A DNA stretch of 64,000 bases from Luzula sylvatica (lineage: Eukaryota; Streptophyta; Magnoliopsida; Poales; Juncaceae), in assembly GCA_946800325.1 (NCBI GenBank), contig OX326959.1, positions 38,430,908-38,494,907 of the forward strand, in the 5' to 3' direction. The translations under genes were made by a program, and so were the position numbers. Of this stretch, positions 23,427 to 35,598 are shown one piece after another (the first letter of the stretch is position 1; each line of letters begins with the position of its first letter). A model generated the notes under the pieces. It worked only from the letters and a program-made list of their open reading frames with translations. It did no database searches and had not been told where the DNA came from.

Positions 23427-26201
23427 GTATGTGTTAGTCTTCAATCACGGAATTTTTTTAGAAAATCATGAAAAATGAAGTATTTTGCTCATTTTAGAGA
23501 ACTATTTTGGCCTTTTTTAGAAAAATGATAATTGATATTTTTGAAGGTGTTAGACGTCAGGTTTTGATTTTTTGCAAAAAATTGGAAAAATTGAAATTTG
23601 TATGTGTTAGTCTTCAATCACGGAATTTTTTGAGAAAATCATGAAAAATGAAGTATTTTTCTCATTTTAGAGAACTATTTTGGTCTTTTTAAGAAAAAAT
23701 GATAATTGATATTTTTGAAGGTGTTAGACTTCAGTTTTTGATTTTTTGCAAAAAATAGGAAAAATTGAAATTTGTATGTGTTAGTCTTCAATCACGGAGT
23801 TTTTTGAGAAAAACATGAAAAATGAAGTATTTTGCTCATTTTGGAGAACTATTTTGGACCCTTTTAGAAAAGATGATAATTGATATTTTTTAAGGTGTTA
23901 GACTTCAGTTTTTGATTTTTTGCAAAAAAATGGAAAAATTGAAATTTGTATGTGTTAGTCTTCAATCACGGAATTTTTTGAGAAAAACATGAAAAATGAA
24001 GTATTTTGCTCATTTTAGAGAACTATTTTGGTCTTTTTCAGAAAAAATGATAATTGATATTTTTTAAGGTGTTAGGCTTCAGTTTTTTATTTTTTGCAAA
24101 AAATTGGAAAAATTGAAATTTGAATGTGTTAGTCTTCAATCACGGAATTTTTTGAGAAAAACATGAAAAATGAAGTATTTTGCTCATTTTAGAGAACTAT
24201 TTTGGTCTTTTTCAGAAAAAATGATAATTGATATTTTTTAAGGTGTTAGACTTCAGTTTTTTATTTTTTGCAAAAAATTGGAAAAATTGAAATTTGTATG
24301 TGTTAGTCTTCAATCACGGAATTTTTTGAGAAAATCATGAAAAATGAAGTATTTTGCTCATTTTAGAGAACTATTTTGGTCTTTTTTAGAAAAAATGATA
24401 ATTGATATTTTTGAAGGTGTTAGACTTCAGTTTTTGATTTTTTGCAAAAAATTGGAAAAATTGAAATTTGTATGTGTTAGTCTTCAATCAAGGAATTTTT
24501 TGAGAAAATCATGAAAAATGAAGTATTTTGCTCATTTTAGAGAACTATTTTGGTCTTTTTTAGAAAAAATGATAATTGATATTTTTGAAGGTGTTAGACT
24601 TCAGTTTTTGATTTTATGCAAAAAATAGGAAAAATAGAAATTTGTATGTGTTAGTCTTCAATCCCGGAGTTTTTTGAGAAAAACATGAAAAATGAAGTAT
24701 TTTGCTCATTTTAGAGAACTATTTTGGTCTTTTTTAGAAAAAATGATAATTGATATTTTTGAAGGTGTTAGACTTCAGTTTTTTATTTTTTGCAAAAAAT
24801 AGGAAAAATAGAAATTTGTATGTGTTAGTCTTCAATCACGAAGTTTTTTGAGAAAAACATTAAAAATGAAGTATTTTGCTTATTTTAGAGAACTATTTTG
24901 GACTCTTTTAGAAAAAATTATAATTGATATTTTTTAAGGTGTTAGACTTCAGTTTTTGTTTTTTTGCAAAAAAATGGAAAAATTAAAATTTGTATGTGTT
25001 AGTCTTCAATCACGGAATTTTTTGAGAAAAACATGAAAAATGAAGTATTTTGCTCATTTTAGAGAACTATTTTGGTCTTTTTCAGAAAAAATGATAATTG
25101 ATATTTTTGAAGGTGTTAGACTTCAGTTTTTTATTTTTTGCAAAGAATTGGAAAAATTGAAATTTGTATGTGTTAGTCTTCAATCACGGAATTTTTTGAG
25201 AAAATCATGAAAATTGAAGTATTTTGCTCATTTTAGAGAACTATTTTGGTCTTTTTTAGAAAAAATGATAATTGATATTTTTGAAGGTGTTAGACTTCAG
25301 TTTTTGATTTTTTGCAAAAAATTGAAATTTGTATGTGTTAGTCTTCAATCACGGAATTTTTTGAGAAAAAACATGAAAAATGAAGTATTTTGCTCATTTT
25401 AGAGAACTATTTTGGTCTTTTTCAGAAAAAATTATAATTGATATTTTTTAAGGTGTTAGACTTCAGTTTTTTATTTTTTGCTAAAAATTGGAAAAATTGA
25501 AATTTGTATGTGTTAGTCTTCAATCACGGAATTTTTTGAGAAAATCATGAAAAATGAAGTATTTTGCTCATTTTAGAGAACTATTTTGGTCTTTTTAAGA
25601 AAAAATGATAATTGATATTTTTGAAGGTGTTAGACTTCAGTTTTTGATTTTTTGCAAAAAATTGGAAAAATAGAAATTTGTATGTGTTAGTCTTCAATCC
25701 CGGAGTTTTTTGAGAAAATCATGAAAAATGAAGTATTTTGCTCATTTTAGAGAACTATTTTGGTCTGTTTTAGAAGAAATGATAATTGATATTTTTGAAG
25801 GTGTTAGACTTCAGTTTTTGATTTTATGCAAAGAATAGGAAAAATATTAATTTGTATGTGTTAGTCTTCAATGCCGGAGTTTTTTGAGAAAAACATGAAA
25901 AATGAAGTATTTTGCCCATTTTAGAGAACTATTTTGGTCTTTTTTAGAAAAAATGTTAATTGATATTTTTGAAGGTGTTAGACTTCAGTTTTTGATTTTT
26001 TGCAAAAAATAGGAAAAATAGAAATTTGTATGTGTTAGTCTTCAATCACGAAGTTTTTTGAGAAAAACATTAAAAATGAAGTATTTTGCTAATTTTAGAG
26101 AACTATTTTGGACTCTTTTAGAAAAAATTATAATTGATATTTTTGAAGGTGTTAGACTTCAGTTTTTGATTTTTTGCAAAAAATAGGAAAAATTGAAATT
26201 T
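23427..26201 (+). repeat. 14-mer-derived HOR unit of 16 monomers
   Basis: Order: D, E, F, G, H, I, A, B, K1, H*, I* (165 bp), H with GCTAAAAATTGG, I-like, Q, P, K. The I*/H pair at 25166-25504 has the same 9-bp deletion and the same GCTAAAAATTGG as 16477-16815. Length 2775 bp agrees with 16 x 174, minus 1 (D), minus 9, plus 1 (extra A near 25373). Confidence 0.88.
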
Positions 26202-29200
26202 GTATGTGTTAGTCTTCAATCACGGAATTTTTTTAGAAAATCATGAAAAATGAAGTATTTTGCTCATTTTAGAGAACTATTTTGGCCTTTTTTAGAAAAA
26301 TGATAATTGATATTTTTGAAGGTGTTAGACTTCAGGTTTTGATTTTTTGCAAAAAATTGGAAAAATTGAAATTTGTATGTGTTAGTCTTCAATCACGGAA
26401 TTTTTTGAGAAAATCATGAAAAATGAAGTATTTTTCTCATTTTAGAGAACTATTTTGGTCTTTTTAAGAAAAAATGATAATTGATATTTTTGAAGGTGTT
26501 AGACTTCAGTTTTTGATTTTTTGCAAACAATAGGAAAAATTGAAATTTGTATGTGTTAGTCTTCAATCACGGAGTTTTTTGAGAAAAACATGAAAAATGA
26601 AGTATTTTGCTCATTTTGGAGAACTATTTTGGACCCTTTTAGAAAAGATGATAATTGATATTTTTTAAGGTGTTAGACTTCAGTTTTTGATTTTTTGCAA
26701 AAAAATGGAAAAATTGAAATTTGTATGTGTTAGTCTTCAATCACGGAATTTTTTGAGAAAAACATGAAAAATGAAGTATTTTGCTCATTTTAGAGAACTA
26801 TTTTGGTCTTTTTCAGAAAAAATGATAATTGATATTTTTTAAGGTGTTAGGCTTCAGTTTTTTATTTTTTGCAAAAAATTGGAAAAATTGAAATTTGAAT
26901 GTGTTAGTCTTCAATCACGGAATTTTTTGAGAAAAACATGAAAAATGAAGTATTTTGCTCATTTTAGAGAACTATTTTGGTCTTTTTCAGAAAAAATGAT
27001 AATTGATATTTTTTAAGGTGTTAGACTTCAGTTTTTTATTTTTTGCAAAAAATTGGAAAAATTGAAATTTGTATGTGTTAGTCTTCAATCACGGAATTTT
27101 TTGAGAAAATCATGAAAAATGAAGTATTTTGCTCATTTTAGAGAACTATTTTGGTCTTTTTTAGAAAAAATGATAATTGATATTTTTGAAGGTGTTAGAC
27201 TTCAGTTTTTGATTTTTTGCAAAAAATTGGAAAAATTGAAATTTGTATGTGTTAGTCTTCAATCAAGGAATTTTTTGAGAAAATCAAGAAAAATGAAGTA
27301 CTTTGCTCATTTTAGAGAACTATTTTGGTCTTTTTTAGAAAAAATAATAATTTATATTTTTGAAGGTGTTAGACTTCAGTTTTTGATTTTATGCAAAAAA
27401 TAGGAAAAATAGAAATTTGTATGTGTTAGTCTTCAATCCCGGAGTTTTTTGAGAAAAACATGAAAAATGAAGTATTTTGCTCATTTTAGAGAACTATTTT
27501 GGTCTTTTTTAGAAAAAATGATAATTGATATTTTTGAAGGTGTTAGACTTCAGTTTTTGATTTTTTGCAAAAAATAGGAAAAATAGAAATTTGTATGTGT
27601 TAGTCTTCAATCACGAAGTTTTTTGAGAAAAACATTAAAAATGCAGTATTTTGCTTATTTTAGAGAACTATTTTGGACTCTTTTAGAAAAAATTATAATT
27701 GATATTTTTTAAGGTGTTAGACTTCAGTTTTTGTTTTTTTGCAAAAAAATGGAAAAATTCAAATTTGTATGTGTTAGTCTTCAATCACGGAATTTTTTGA
27801 GAAAAACATGAAAAATGAAGTATTTTGCTCATTTTAGAGAACTATTTTGGTCTTTTTCAGAAAAAATGATAATTGATATTTTTTAAGGTGTTAGGCTTCA
27901 GTTTTTTATTTTTTGCAAAAAATTGGAAAAATTGAAATTTGAATGTGTTAGTCTTCAATCACGGAATTTTTTGAGAAAAACATGAAAAATGAAGTATTTT
28001 GCTCATTTTAGAGAACTATTTTGGTCTTTTTCAGAAAAAATGATAATTGATATTTTTGAAGGTATTAGACTTCAGTTTTTTATTTTTTGCAAAAAATTGG
28101 AAAAATTGAAATTTGTATGTGTTAGTCTTCAATCACGGAATTTTTTGAGAAAATCATGAAAAATGAAGTATTTTGCTCATTTTAGAGAACTATTTTCGTC
28201 TTTTTTAGAAAAAAAGATAATTGATATTTTTGAAGGTGTTAGACTTCAGTTTTTGATTTTTTGCAAAAAATTGGAAAAATTGAAATTTGTATGTGTTAGT
28301 CTTCAATCAAGGAATTTTTTGAGAAAATCAAGAAAAATGAAGTATTTTGCTCATTTTAGAGAACTATTTTGGTCTTTTTTAGAAAAAATGATAATTGATA
28401 TTTTTGAAGGTGTTAGACTTCAGTTTTTGATTTTATGCAAAAAATAGGAAAAATAGAAATTTGTATGTGTTAGTCTTCAATCCCGGAGTTTTTTGAGAAA
28501 AACTTGAAAAATGAAGTATTTCGCTCATTTTAGAGAACTATTTTGGTCTTTTTTAGAAAAAATGCTAATTGATATTTTTGAAGGTGTTAGACTTCAGTTT
28601 TTGATTTTTTGCAAAAAATAGGAAAAATAGAAATTTGTATGTGTTAGTCTTCAATCACGAAGTTTTTTGAGAAAAACATTAAAAATGAAGTATTTTGCTT
28701 ATTTTACAGAACTATTTTGGACTCTTTTAGAAAAAATTATAATTGATATTTTTTAAGGTGTTAGACTTCAGTTTTTGTTTTTTTGCAAAAAAATGGAAAA
28801 ATTCAAATTTGTATGTGTTAGTCTTCAATCACGGAATTTTTTGAGAAAAACATGAAAATTGAAGTACTTTGCTCATTTTAGAGAACTATTTTGGTCTTTT
28901 TGAGAAAAAGTGATAATTGATATTTTTGAAGGTGTTAGACTTCAGTTTTTTATTTTTTGCAAAAAATTGGAAAAATTGAAATTTGTATGTGTTAGTCTTC
29001 AATCACGAAGTTTTTTGAGAAAAACATTAAAAATTAAGTATTTTGCTTATTTTAGAGAACTATTTTGGACTCTTTTAGAAAAAATTATAATTGATATTTT
29101 TTAAGGTGTTAGACTTCAGTTTTTGTTTTTTTGCAAAAAAATGGAAAAATTCAAATTTGTACGTGTTAGTCTTCAATCACGGAATTTTTTGAGAAAAACA

Positions 29201-30550
29201 TGAAAAATGAAGTATTTTGCTCATTTTAGAGAACTATTTTGGTCTTTTTTAGAAAAAATGATAATTGATATTTTTGAAGGTGTTAGACTTCAGTTTTTGA
29301 TTTTATGCAAAAAATAGGAAAAATAGAAATTTGTATGTGTTAGTCTTCAATCCCGGAGTTTTTTGAGAAAAACATGAAAAATGAAGTATTTTGCTCATTT
29401 TAGAGAACTATTTTGGTCTTTTTTAGAAAAAATGATAATTGATATTTTTGAAGGTTTTAGACTTCAGTTTTTTATTTTTTGCAAAAAATAGGAAAAATAG
29501 AAATTTGTATGTGTTAGTCTTCAATCACGAAGTTTTTTGAGAAAAACATTAAAAATGAAGTATTTTGCTTATTTTAGAGAACTATTTTGGACTCTTTTAG
29601 AAAAAATTATAATTGATATTTTTTAAGGTGTTAGACTTCAGTTTTTGTTTTTTTGCAAAAAAATGGAAAAATTCAAATTTGTATGTGTTAGTCTTCAATC
29701 ACGGAATTTTTTGAGAAAAACATGAAAAATGAAGTATTTTGCTCATTTTAGAGAACTATTTTGGTCTTTTTCAGAAAAAATGATAATTGATATTTTTGAA
29801 GGTGTTAGACTTCAGTTTTTTATTTTTTGCAAAGAATTGGAAAAATTGAAATTTGTATGTGTTAGTCTTCAATCACGGAATTTTTTGAGAAAATCATGAA
29901 AATTGAAGTATTTTGCTCATTTTAGAGAACTATTTTGGTCTTTTTTAGAAAAAATGATAATTGATATTTTTGAAGGTGTTAGACTTCAGTTTTTGATTTT
30001 TTGCAAAAAATTGGAAAAATAGAAATTTGTATGTGTTAGTCTTCAATCCCGGAGTTTTTTGAGAAAATCATGAAAAATGAAGTATTTTGCTCATTTTAGA
30101 GAACTATTTTGGTCTTTTTTAGAAGAAATGATAATTGATATTTTTGAAGGTGTTAGACTTCAGTTTTTGATTTTATGCAAAAAATAGGAAAAATAGAAAT
30201 TTGTATGTGTTAGTCTTCAATGCCGGAGTTTTTTGAGAAAAACATGAAAAATGAAGTATTTTGCCCATTTTAGAGAACTATTTTGGTCTTTTTTAGAAAA
30301 AATGATAATTGATATTTTTGAAGGTGTTAGACTTCAGTTTTTGATTTTTTGCAAAAAATAGGAAAAATAGAAATTTGTATGTGTTAGTCTTCAATCACGA
30401 AGTTTTTTGAGAAAAACATTAAAAATGAAGTATTTTGCTCATTTTAGAGAACTATTTTGGACTCTTTTAGAAAAAATTATAATTGATATTTTTTAAGGTG
30501 TTAGACTTCAGTTTTTGATTTTTTGCAAAAAATAGGAAAAATTGAAATTT
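26202..30550 (+). repeat. Composite HOR unit of 25 monomers (4349 bp)
   Basis: Order: D, E, F, G, H, I, A, B, K1, G, H, I, A, B, K1, H, K1, I/A, B, K1, H*, I*, Q, P, K2. An I-A-B-K1 block at 27071 recurs at 28115, 1044 bp (six monomers) later. Private variants include ATGCAGTATT in K1, GGTATTAG in H, TTTTACAGAAC in K1 and GAAGTACTTTGC in H. Confidence 0.85.
27419..27592 (+). repeat. Reference monomer, class B
   Basis: Head is CCCGGAG, with AAAAACATGAAAAATG, GGTCTTTTTTAG, TTGATTTTTTGC and AAAAAATAGGAAAAATAG. It usually sits between an A monomer and a K monomer. Variants carry GCCCATTTT or TTTTTTATT. Confidence 0.8.
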
Positions 30551-33500
30551 GTATGTGTTAGTCTTCAATCACGGAATTTTTTTAGAAAATCATGAAAAAT
30601 GAAGTATTTTGCTCATTTTAGAGAACTATTTTGGCCTTTTTTAGAAAAATGATAATTGATATTTTTGAAGGTGTTAGACTTCAGGTTTTGATTTTTTGCA
30701 AAAAATTGGAAAAATTGAAATTTGTATGTGTTAGTCTTCAATCACGGAATTTTTTGAGAAAATCATGAAAAATGAAGTATTTTTCTCATTTTAGAGAACT
30801 ATTTTGGTCTTTTTAAGAAAAAATGATAATTGATATTTTTGAAGGTGTTAGACTTCAGTTTTTGATTTTTTGCAAAAAATAGGAAAAATTGAAATTTGTA
30901 TGTGTTAGTCTTCAATCACGGAGTTTTTTTAGAAAAACATGAAAAATGAAGTATTTTGATCATTTTGGAGAACTATTTTGGACCCTTTTAGAAAAGATGA
31001 TAATTGATATTTTTTAAGGTGTTAGACTTCAGTTTTTGATTTTTTGCAAAAAAAATGGAAAAATTGAAATTTGTATGTGTTAGTCTTCAATCACGGAATT
31101 TTTTGAGAAAAACATGAAAAATGAAGTATTTTGCTCATTTTAGAGAACTATTTTGGTCTTTTTCAGAAAAAATGATAATTGATATTTTTTAAGGTGTTAG
31201 GCTTCAGTTTTTTATTTTTTGCAAAAAATTGGAAAAATTGAAATTTGAATGTGTTAGTCTTCAATCACGGAATTTTTTGAGAAAAACATGAAAAATGAAG
31301 TATTTTGCTCATTTTAGAGAACTATTTTGGCCTTTTTCAGAAAAAATGATAATTGATATTTTTTAAGGTGTTAGACTTCAGTTTTTTATTTTTTGCAAAA
31401 AATTGGAAAAATTGAAATTTGTATGTGTTAGTCTTCAATCACGGAATTTTTTGAGAAAATCATGAAAAATGAAGTATTTTGCTCATTTTAGAGAACTATT
31501 TTGGTCTTTTTTAGAAAAAATGATAATTGATATTTTTGAAGGTGTTAGACTTCAGTTTTTGATTTTTTGCAAAAAATTGGAAAAATTGAAATTTTTATGT
31601 GTTAGTCTTCAATCAAGGAATTTTTTGAGAAAATCATGAAAAATGAAGTATTTTGCTCATTTTAGAGAACTATTTTGGTCTTTTTTAGAAAAAATGATAA
31701 TTGATATTTTTGAAGGTGTTAGACTTCAGTTTTTGATTTTATGCAAAAAATAGGAAAAATAGAAATTTGTATGTGTTAGTCTTCAATCCCGGAGTTTTTT
31801 GAGAAAAACATGAAAAATGAAGTATTTTGCTCATTTTAGAGAACTATTTTGGTCTTTTTTAGAAAAAATGATAATTTATATTTTTGAAGGTGTTAGACTT
31901 CAGTTTTTGATTTTTTGCAAAAAATATGAAAAATAGAAATTTGTATGTGTTAGTCTTCAATCACGAAGTTTTTTGAGAAAAACATTAAAAATGCAGTATT
32001 TTTGCTTATTTTAGAGAACTATTTTGGACTCTTTTAGAAAAAATTATAATTGATATTTTTTAAGGTGTTAGACTTCAGTTTTTGTTTTTTTGGAAAAAAA
32101 TGGAAAAATTCAAATTTGTATGTGTTAGTCTTCAATCACGGAATTTTTTGAGAAAAACATGAAAAATGAAGTATTTTGCTCATTTTAGAGAACTATTTTG
32201 GTCTTTTTCAGAAAAAATGATAATTGATATTTTTTAAGGTGTTAGGCTTCAGTTTTTTATTTTTTGCAAAAAATTGGAAAAATTGAAATTTGAATGTGTT
32301 AGTCTTCAATCACGGAATTTTTTGAGAAAAACATGAAAAATGAAGTATTTTGCTCATTTTAGAGAACTATTTTGGTCTTTTTCAGAAAAAATGATAATTG
32401 ATATTTTTGAAGGTATTAGACTTCAGTTTTTTATTTTTTGCAAAAAATTGGAAAAATTGAAATTTGTATGTGTTAGTCTTCAATCACGGAATTTTTTGAG
32501 AAAATCATGAAAAATGAAGTATTTTGCTCATTTTAGAGAACTATTTTGGTCTTTTTTAGAAAAAATGATAATTGATATTTTTGAAGGTGTTAGACTTCAG
32601 TTTTTGATTTTTTGCAAAAAATTGGAAAAATTGAAATTTGTATGTGTTAGTCTTCAATCAAGGAATTTTTTGAGAAAATCAAGAAAAATGAAGTATTTTG
32701 CTCATTTTAGAGAACTATTTTGGTCTTTTTTAGAAAAAATGATAATTGATATTTTTGAAGGTGTTAGACTTCAGTTTTTGATTTTATGCAAAAAATATGA
32801 AAAATAGAAATTTGTATGTGTTAGTCATCAATCACGAAGTTTTTTGAGAAAATAAAGAAAAATGAAGTATTTTGCTCATTTTAGAAAACTATTTTGGTCT
32901 TTTTTAGAAAAAATGCTAATTGATATTTTTGAAGGTGTTAGACTTCAGTTTTTGATTTTTTGCAAAAAATAGGAAAAATAGAAATTTGTATGTGTTAGTC
33001 TTCAATCACGAAGTTTTTTGAGAAAAACATTAAAAATGAAGTATTTTGCTTATTTTACAGAACTATTTTGGACTCTTTTAGAAAAAATTATAATTGATAT
33101 TTTTTAAGGTGTTAGACTTCAGTTTTTGTTTTTTTGCAAAAAAATGGAAAAATTCAAATTTGTATGTGTTAGTCTTCAATCACGGAATTTTTTGAGAAAA
33201 AACATGAAAATTGAAGTACTTTGCTCATTTTAGAGAACTATTTTGGTCTTTTTGAGAAAAAATGATAATTGATATTTTTGAAGGTGTTAGACTTCAGTTT
33301 TTTATTTTTAGCAAAAAATTGGAAAAATTGAAATTTGTATGTGTTAGTCTTCAATCACGGAATTTTTTGAGAAAATCAAGAAAAATGAAGTATTTTGCTC
33401 ATTTAAGAGAACTATTTTGGTCTTTTTTAGAAAAAATGATAATTGATATTTTTGAAGGTGTTAGACTTCAGTTTTTGATTTTTTGCAAAAAATTGGAAAA

Positions 33501-35598
33501 ATTGAAATTTGTATGTGTTAGTCTTCAATCAAGGAATTTTTTGAGAAAATCATGAAAAATGAAGTATTTTGCTCATTTTAGAGAACTATTTTGGTATTTT
33601 TTAGAAAAAATGATAATTGATATTTTTGAAGGTGTTAGACTTCAGTTTTTGATTTTATGCACAAAATAGGAAAAATAGAAATTTGTATGTGTTAGTCTTC
33701 AATCCCGGAGTTTTTTGAGAAAAACATGAAAAATGAAGTATTTTGCTCATTTTAGAGAACTATTTTGGTCTTTTTTAGAAAAAATGATAATTGATATTTT
33801 TGAAGGTGTTAGACTTCAGTTTTTGATTTTTTGCAAAAAATAGGAAAAATAGAAATTTGTATGTGTTAGTCTTCAATCACGAAGTTTTTTGAGAAAAACA
33901 TTAAAAATGAAGTATTTTGCTTATTTTAGAGAACTATTTTGGACTCTTTTAGAAAAAATTATAATTGATATTTTTTAAGGTGTTAGACTTCAGTTTTTGT
34001 TTTTTTGCAAAAAAATGGAAAAATTCAAATTTGTATGTGTTAGTCTTCAATCACGGAAATTTTTGAGAAAAACATGAAAAATGAAGTATTTTGCTCATTT
34101 TAGAGAACTATTTTGGTCTTTTTGAGAAAAAATGATAATTGATATTTTTGAAGGTGTTAGGCTTCAGTTTTTTATTTTTTGCAAAAAATTGGAAAAATTG
34201 AAATTTGAATGTGATAGTCTTCAATCTCGGAATTTTTTGAGAAAAACATGAAAAATGAAGTATTTTGCTCATTTTAGAGAACTATTTTGGTCTTTTTCAG
34301 AAAAAATGATAATTGATATTTTTGAAGGTGTTAGACTTCAGTTTTTGATTTTTTGCAAAAAATAGGAAAAATAGAAATTTGTATGTGTTAGTCTTCAATC
34401 ACGAAGTTTTTTGAGAAAAACATTAAAAATGAAGTATTTTGCTTATTTTAGAGAACTATTTTGGACTCTTTTAGAAAAAATTATAATTGGTATTTTTTAA
34501 GGTGTTAGACTTCAGTTTTTGTTTTTTTGCAAAAAAATGGAAAAATTCAAATTTGTATGTGTTAGTCTTCAATCACGGAAATTTTTGAGAAAAACATGAA
34601 AAATGAAGTATTTTGCTCATTTTAGAGAACTATTTTGGTCTTTTTGAGAAAAAATGATGATTGATATTTTTGAAGGTGTAAGGCTTCAGTTTTTTATTTT
34701 TTGCAAAAAATTGGAAAAATTGAAATTTGAATGTGTTAGTCTTCAATCACGGAATTTTTTGATAAAAACATGAAAAATGAAGTATTTTGCTCATTTTAGA
34801 GAACTATTTTGGTCTTTTTCAGAAAAAATGATAATTGATATTTTTGAAGGTGTTAGACTTCAGTTTTTTATTTTTTGCTAAAAATTGGAAAAATTGAAAT
34901 TTGTATGTGTTAGTCTTCAATCACGGAATTTTTTGAGAAAATCAAGAAAAATGAAGTATTTTGCTCATTTTAGAGAACTATTTTGGTCTTTTTTAGAAAA
35001 AATGATAATTGATATTTTTGAAGGTGTTAGACTTCAGTTTTTGATTTTTTGCAAAAAATTGGAAAAATTGAAATTTGTATGTGTTAGTCTTCAATCAAGG
35101 AATTTTTTGAGAAAATCATGAAAAATGAAGTATTTTGCTCATTTTAGAGAACTATTTTGGTCTTTTTTAGAAAAAATGATAATTGATATTTTTGAAGGTG
35201 TTAGACTTCTGTTTTTGATTTTATGCAAAAAATAGGAAAAATAGAAATTTGTATGTGTTAGTCTTCAATCCCGGAGTTTTTTGAGAAAAACATGAAAAAT
35301 GAAGTATTTTGCTCATTTTAGAGAACTATTTTGGTCTTTTTTAGAAAAAATGATAATTGATATTTTTGAAGGTGTTAGACTTCAGTTTTTGATTTTTTGC
35401 AAAAAATAGGAAAAATAGAAATTTGTATGTGTTAGTCTTAAATAACGAAGTTTTTTGAGAAAAACATTAAAAATGAAGTATTTTGCTCATTTTAGAGAAC
35501 TATTTTGGACTCTTTTAGAAAAAATTATAATTGATATTTTTTAAGGTGTTAGACTTCAGTTTTTGATTTTTTGCAAAAAATAGGAAAAATTGAAATTT
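30551..35598 (+). repeat. Composite HOR unit of 29 monomers (5048 bp)
   Basis: Order: D, E, F, G, H, I, A, B, K1, G, H, I, A, odd K/A mosaic at about 32814, K1, H, I, A, B, K1, G, H, K1, G, H, I, A, B, K2. The first 16 monomers parallel 26202-29.0 kb and share ATGCAGTATT, GGTATTAG, TTTTACAGAAC and GAAGTACTTTGC. K1-G-H is repeated near 33.9-34.9 kb. Confidence 0.83.

Noticed and set aside
32514..32807. Open frame of 97 codons (similar ones at 27119-27403, 28163-28447 and 33262-33555)
   Set aside because: It is a read-through of the satellite monomer. The peptide repeats every 58 residues, the frame is closed by stops in most monomers, and no promoter-like or unique sequence accompanies it.
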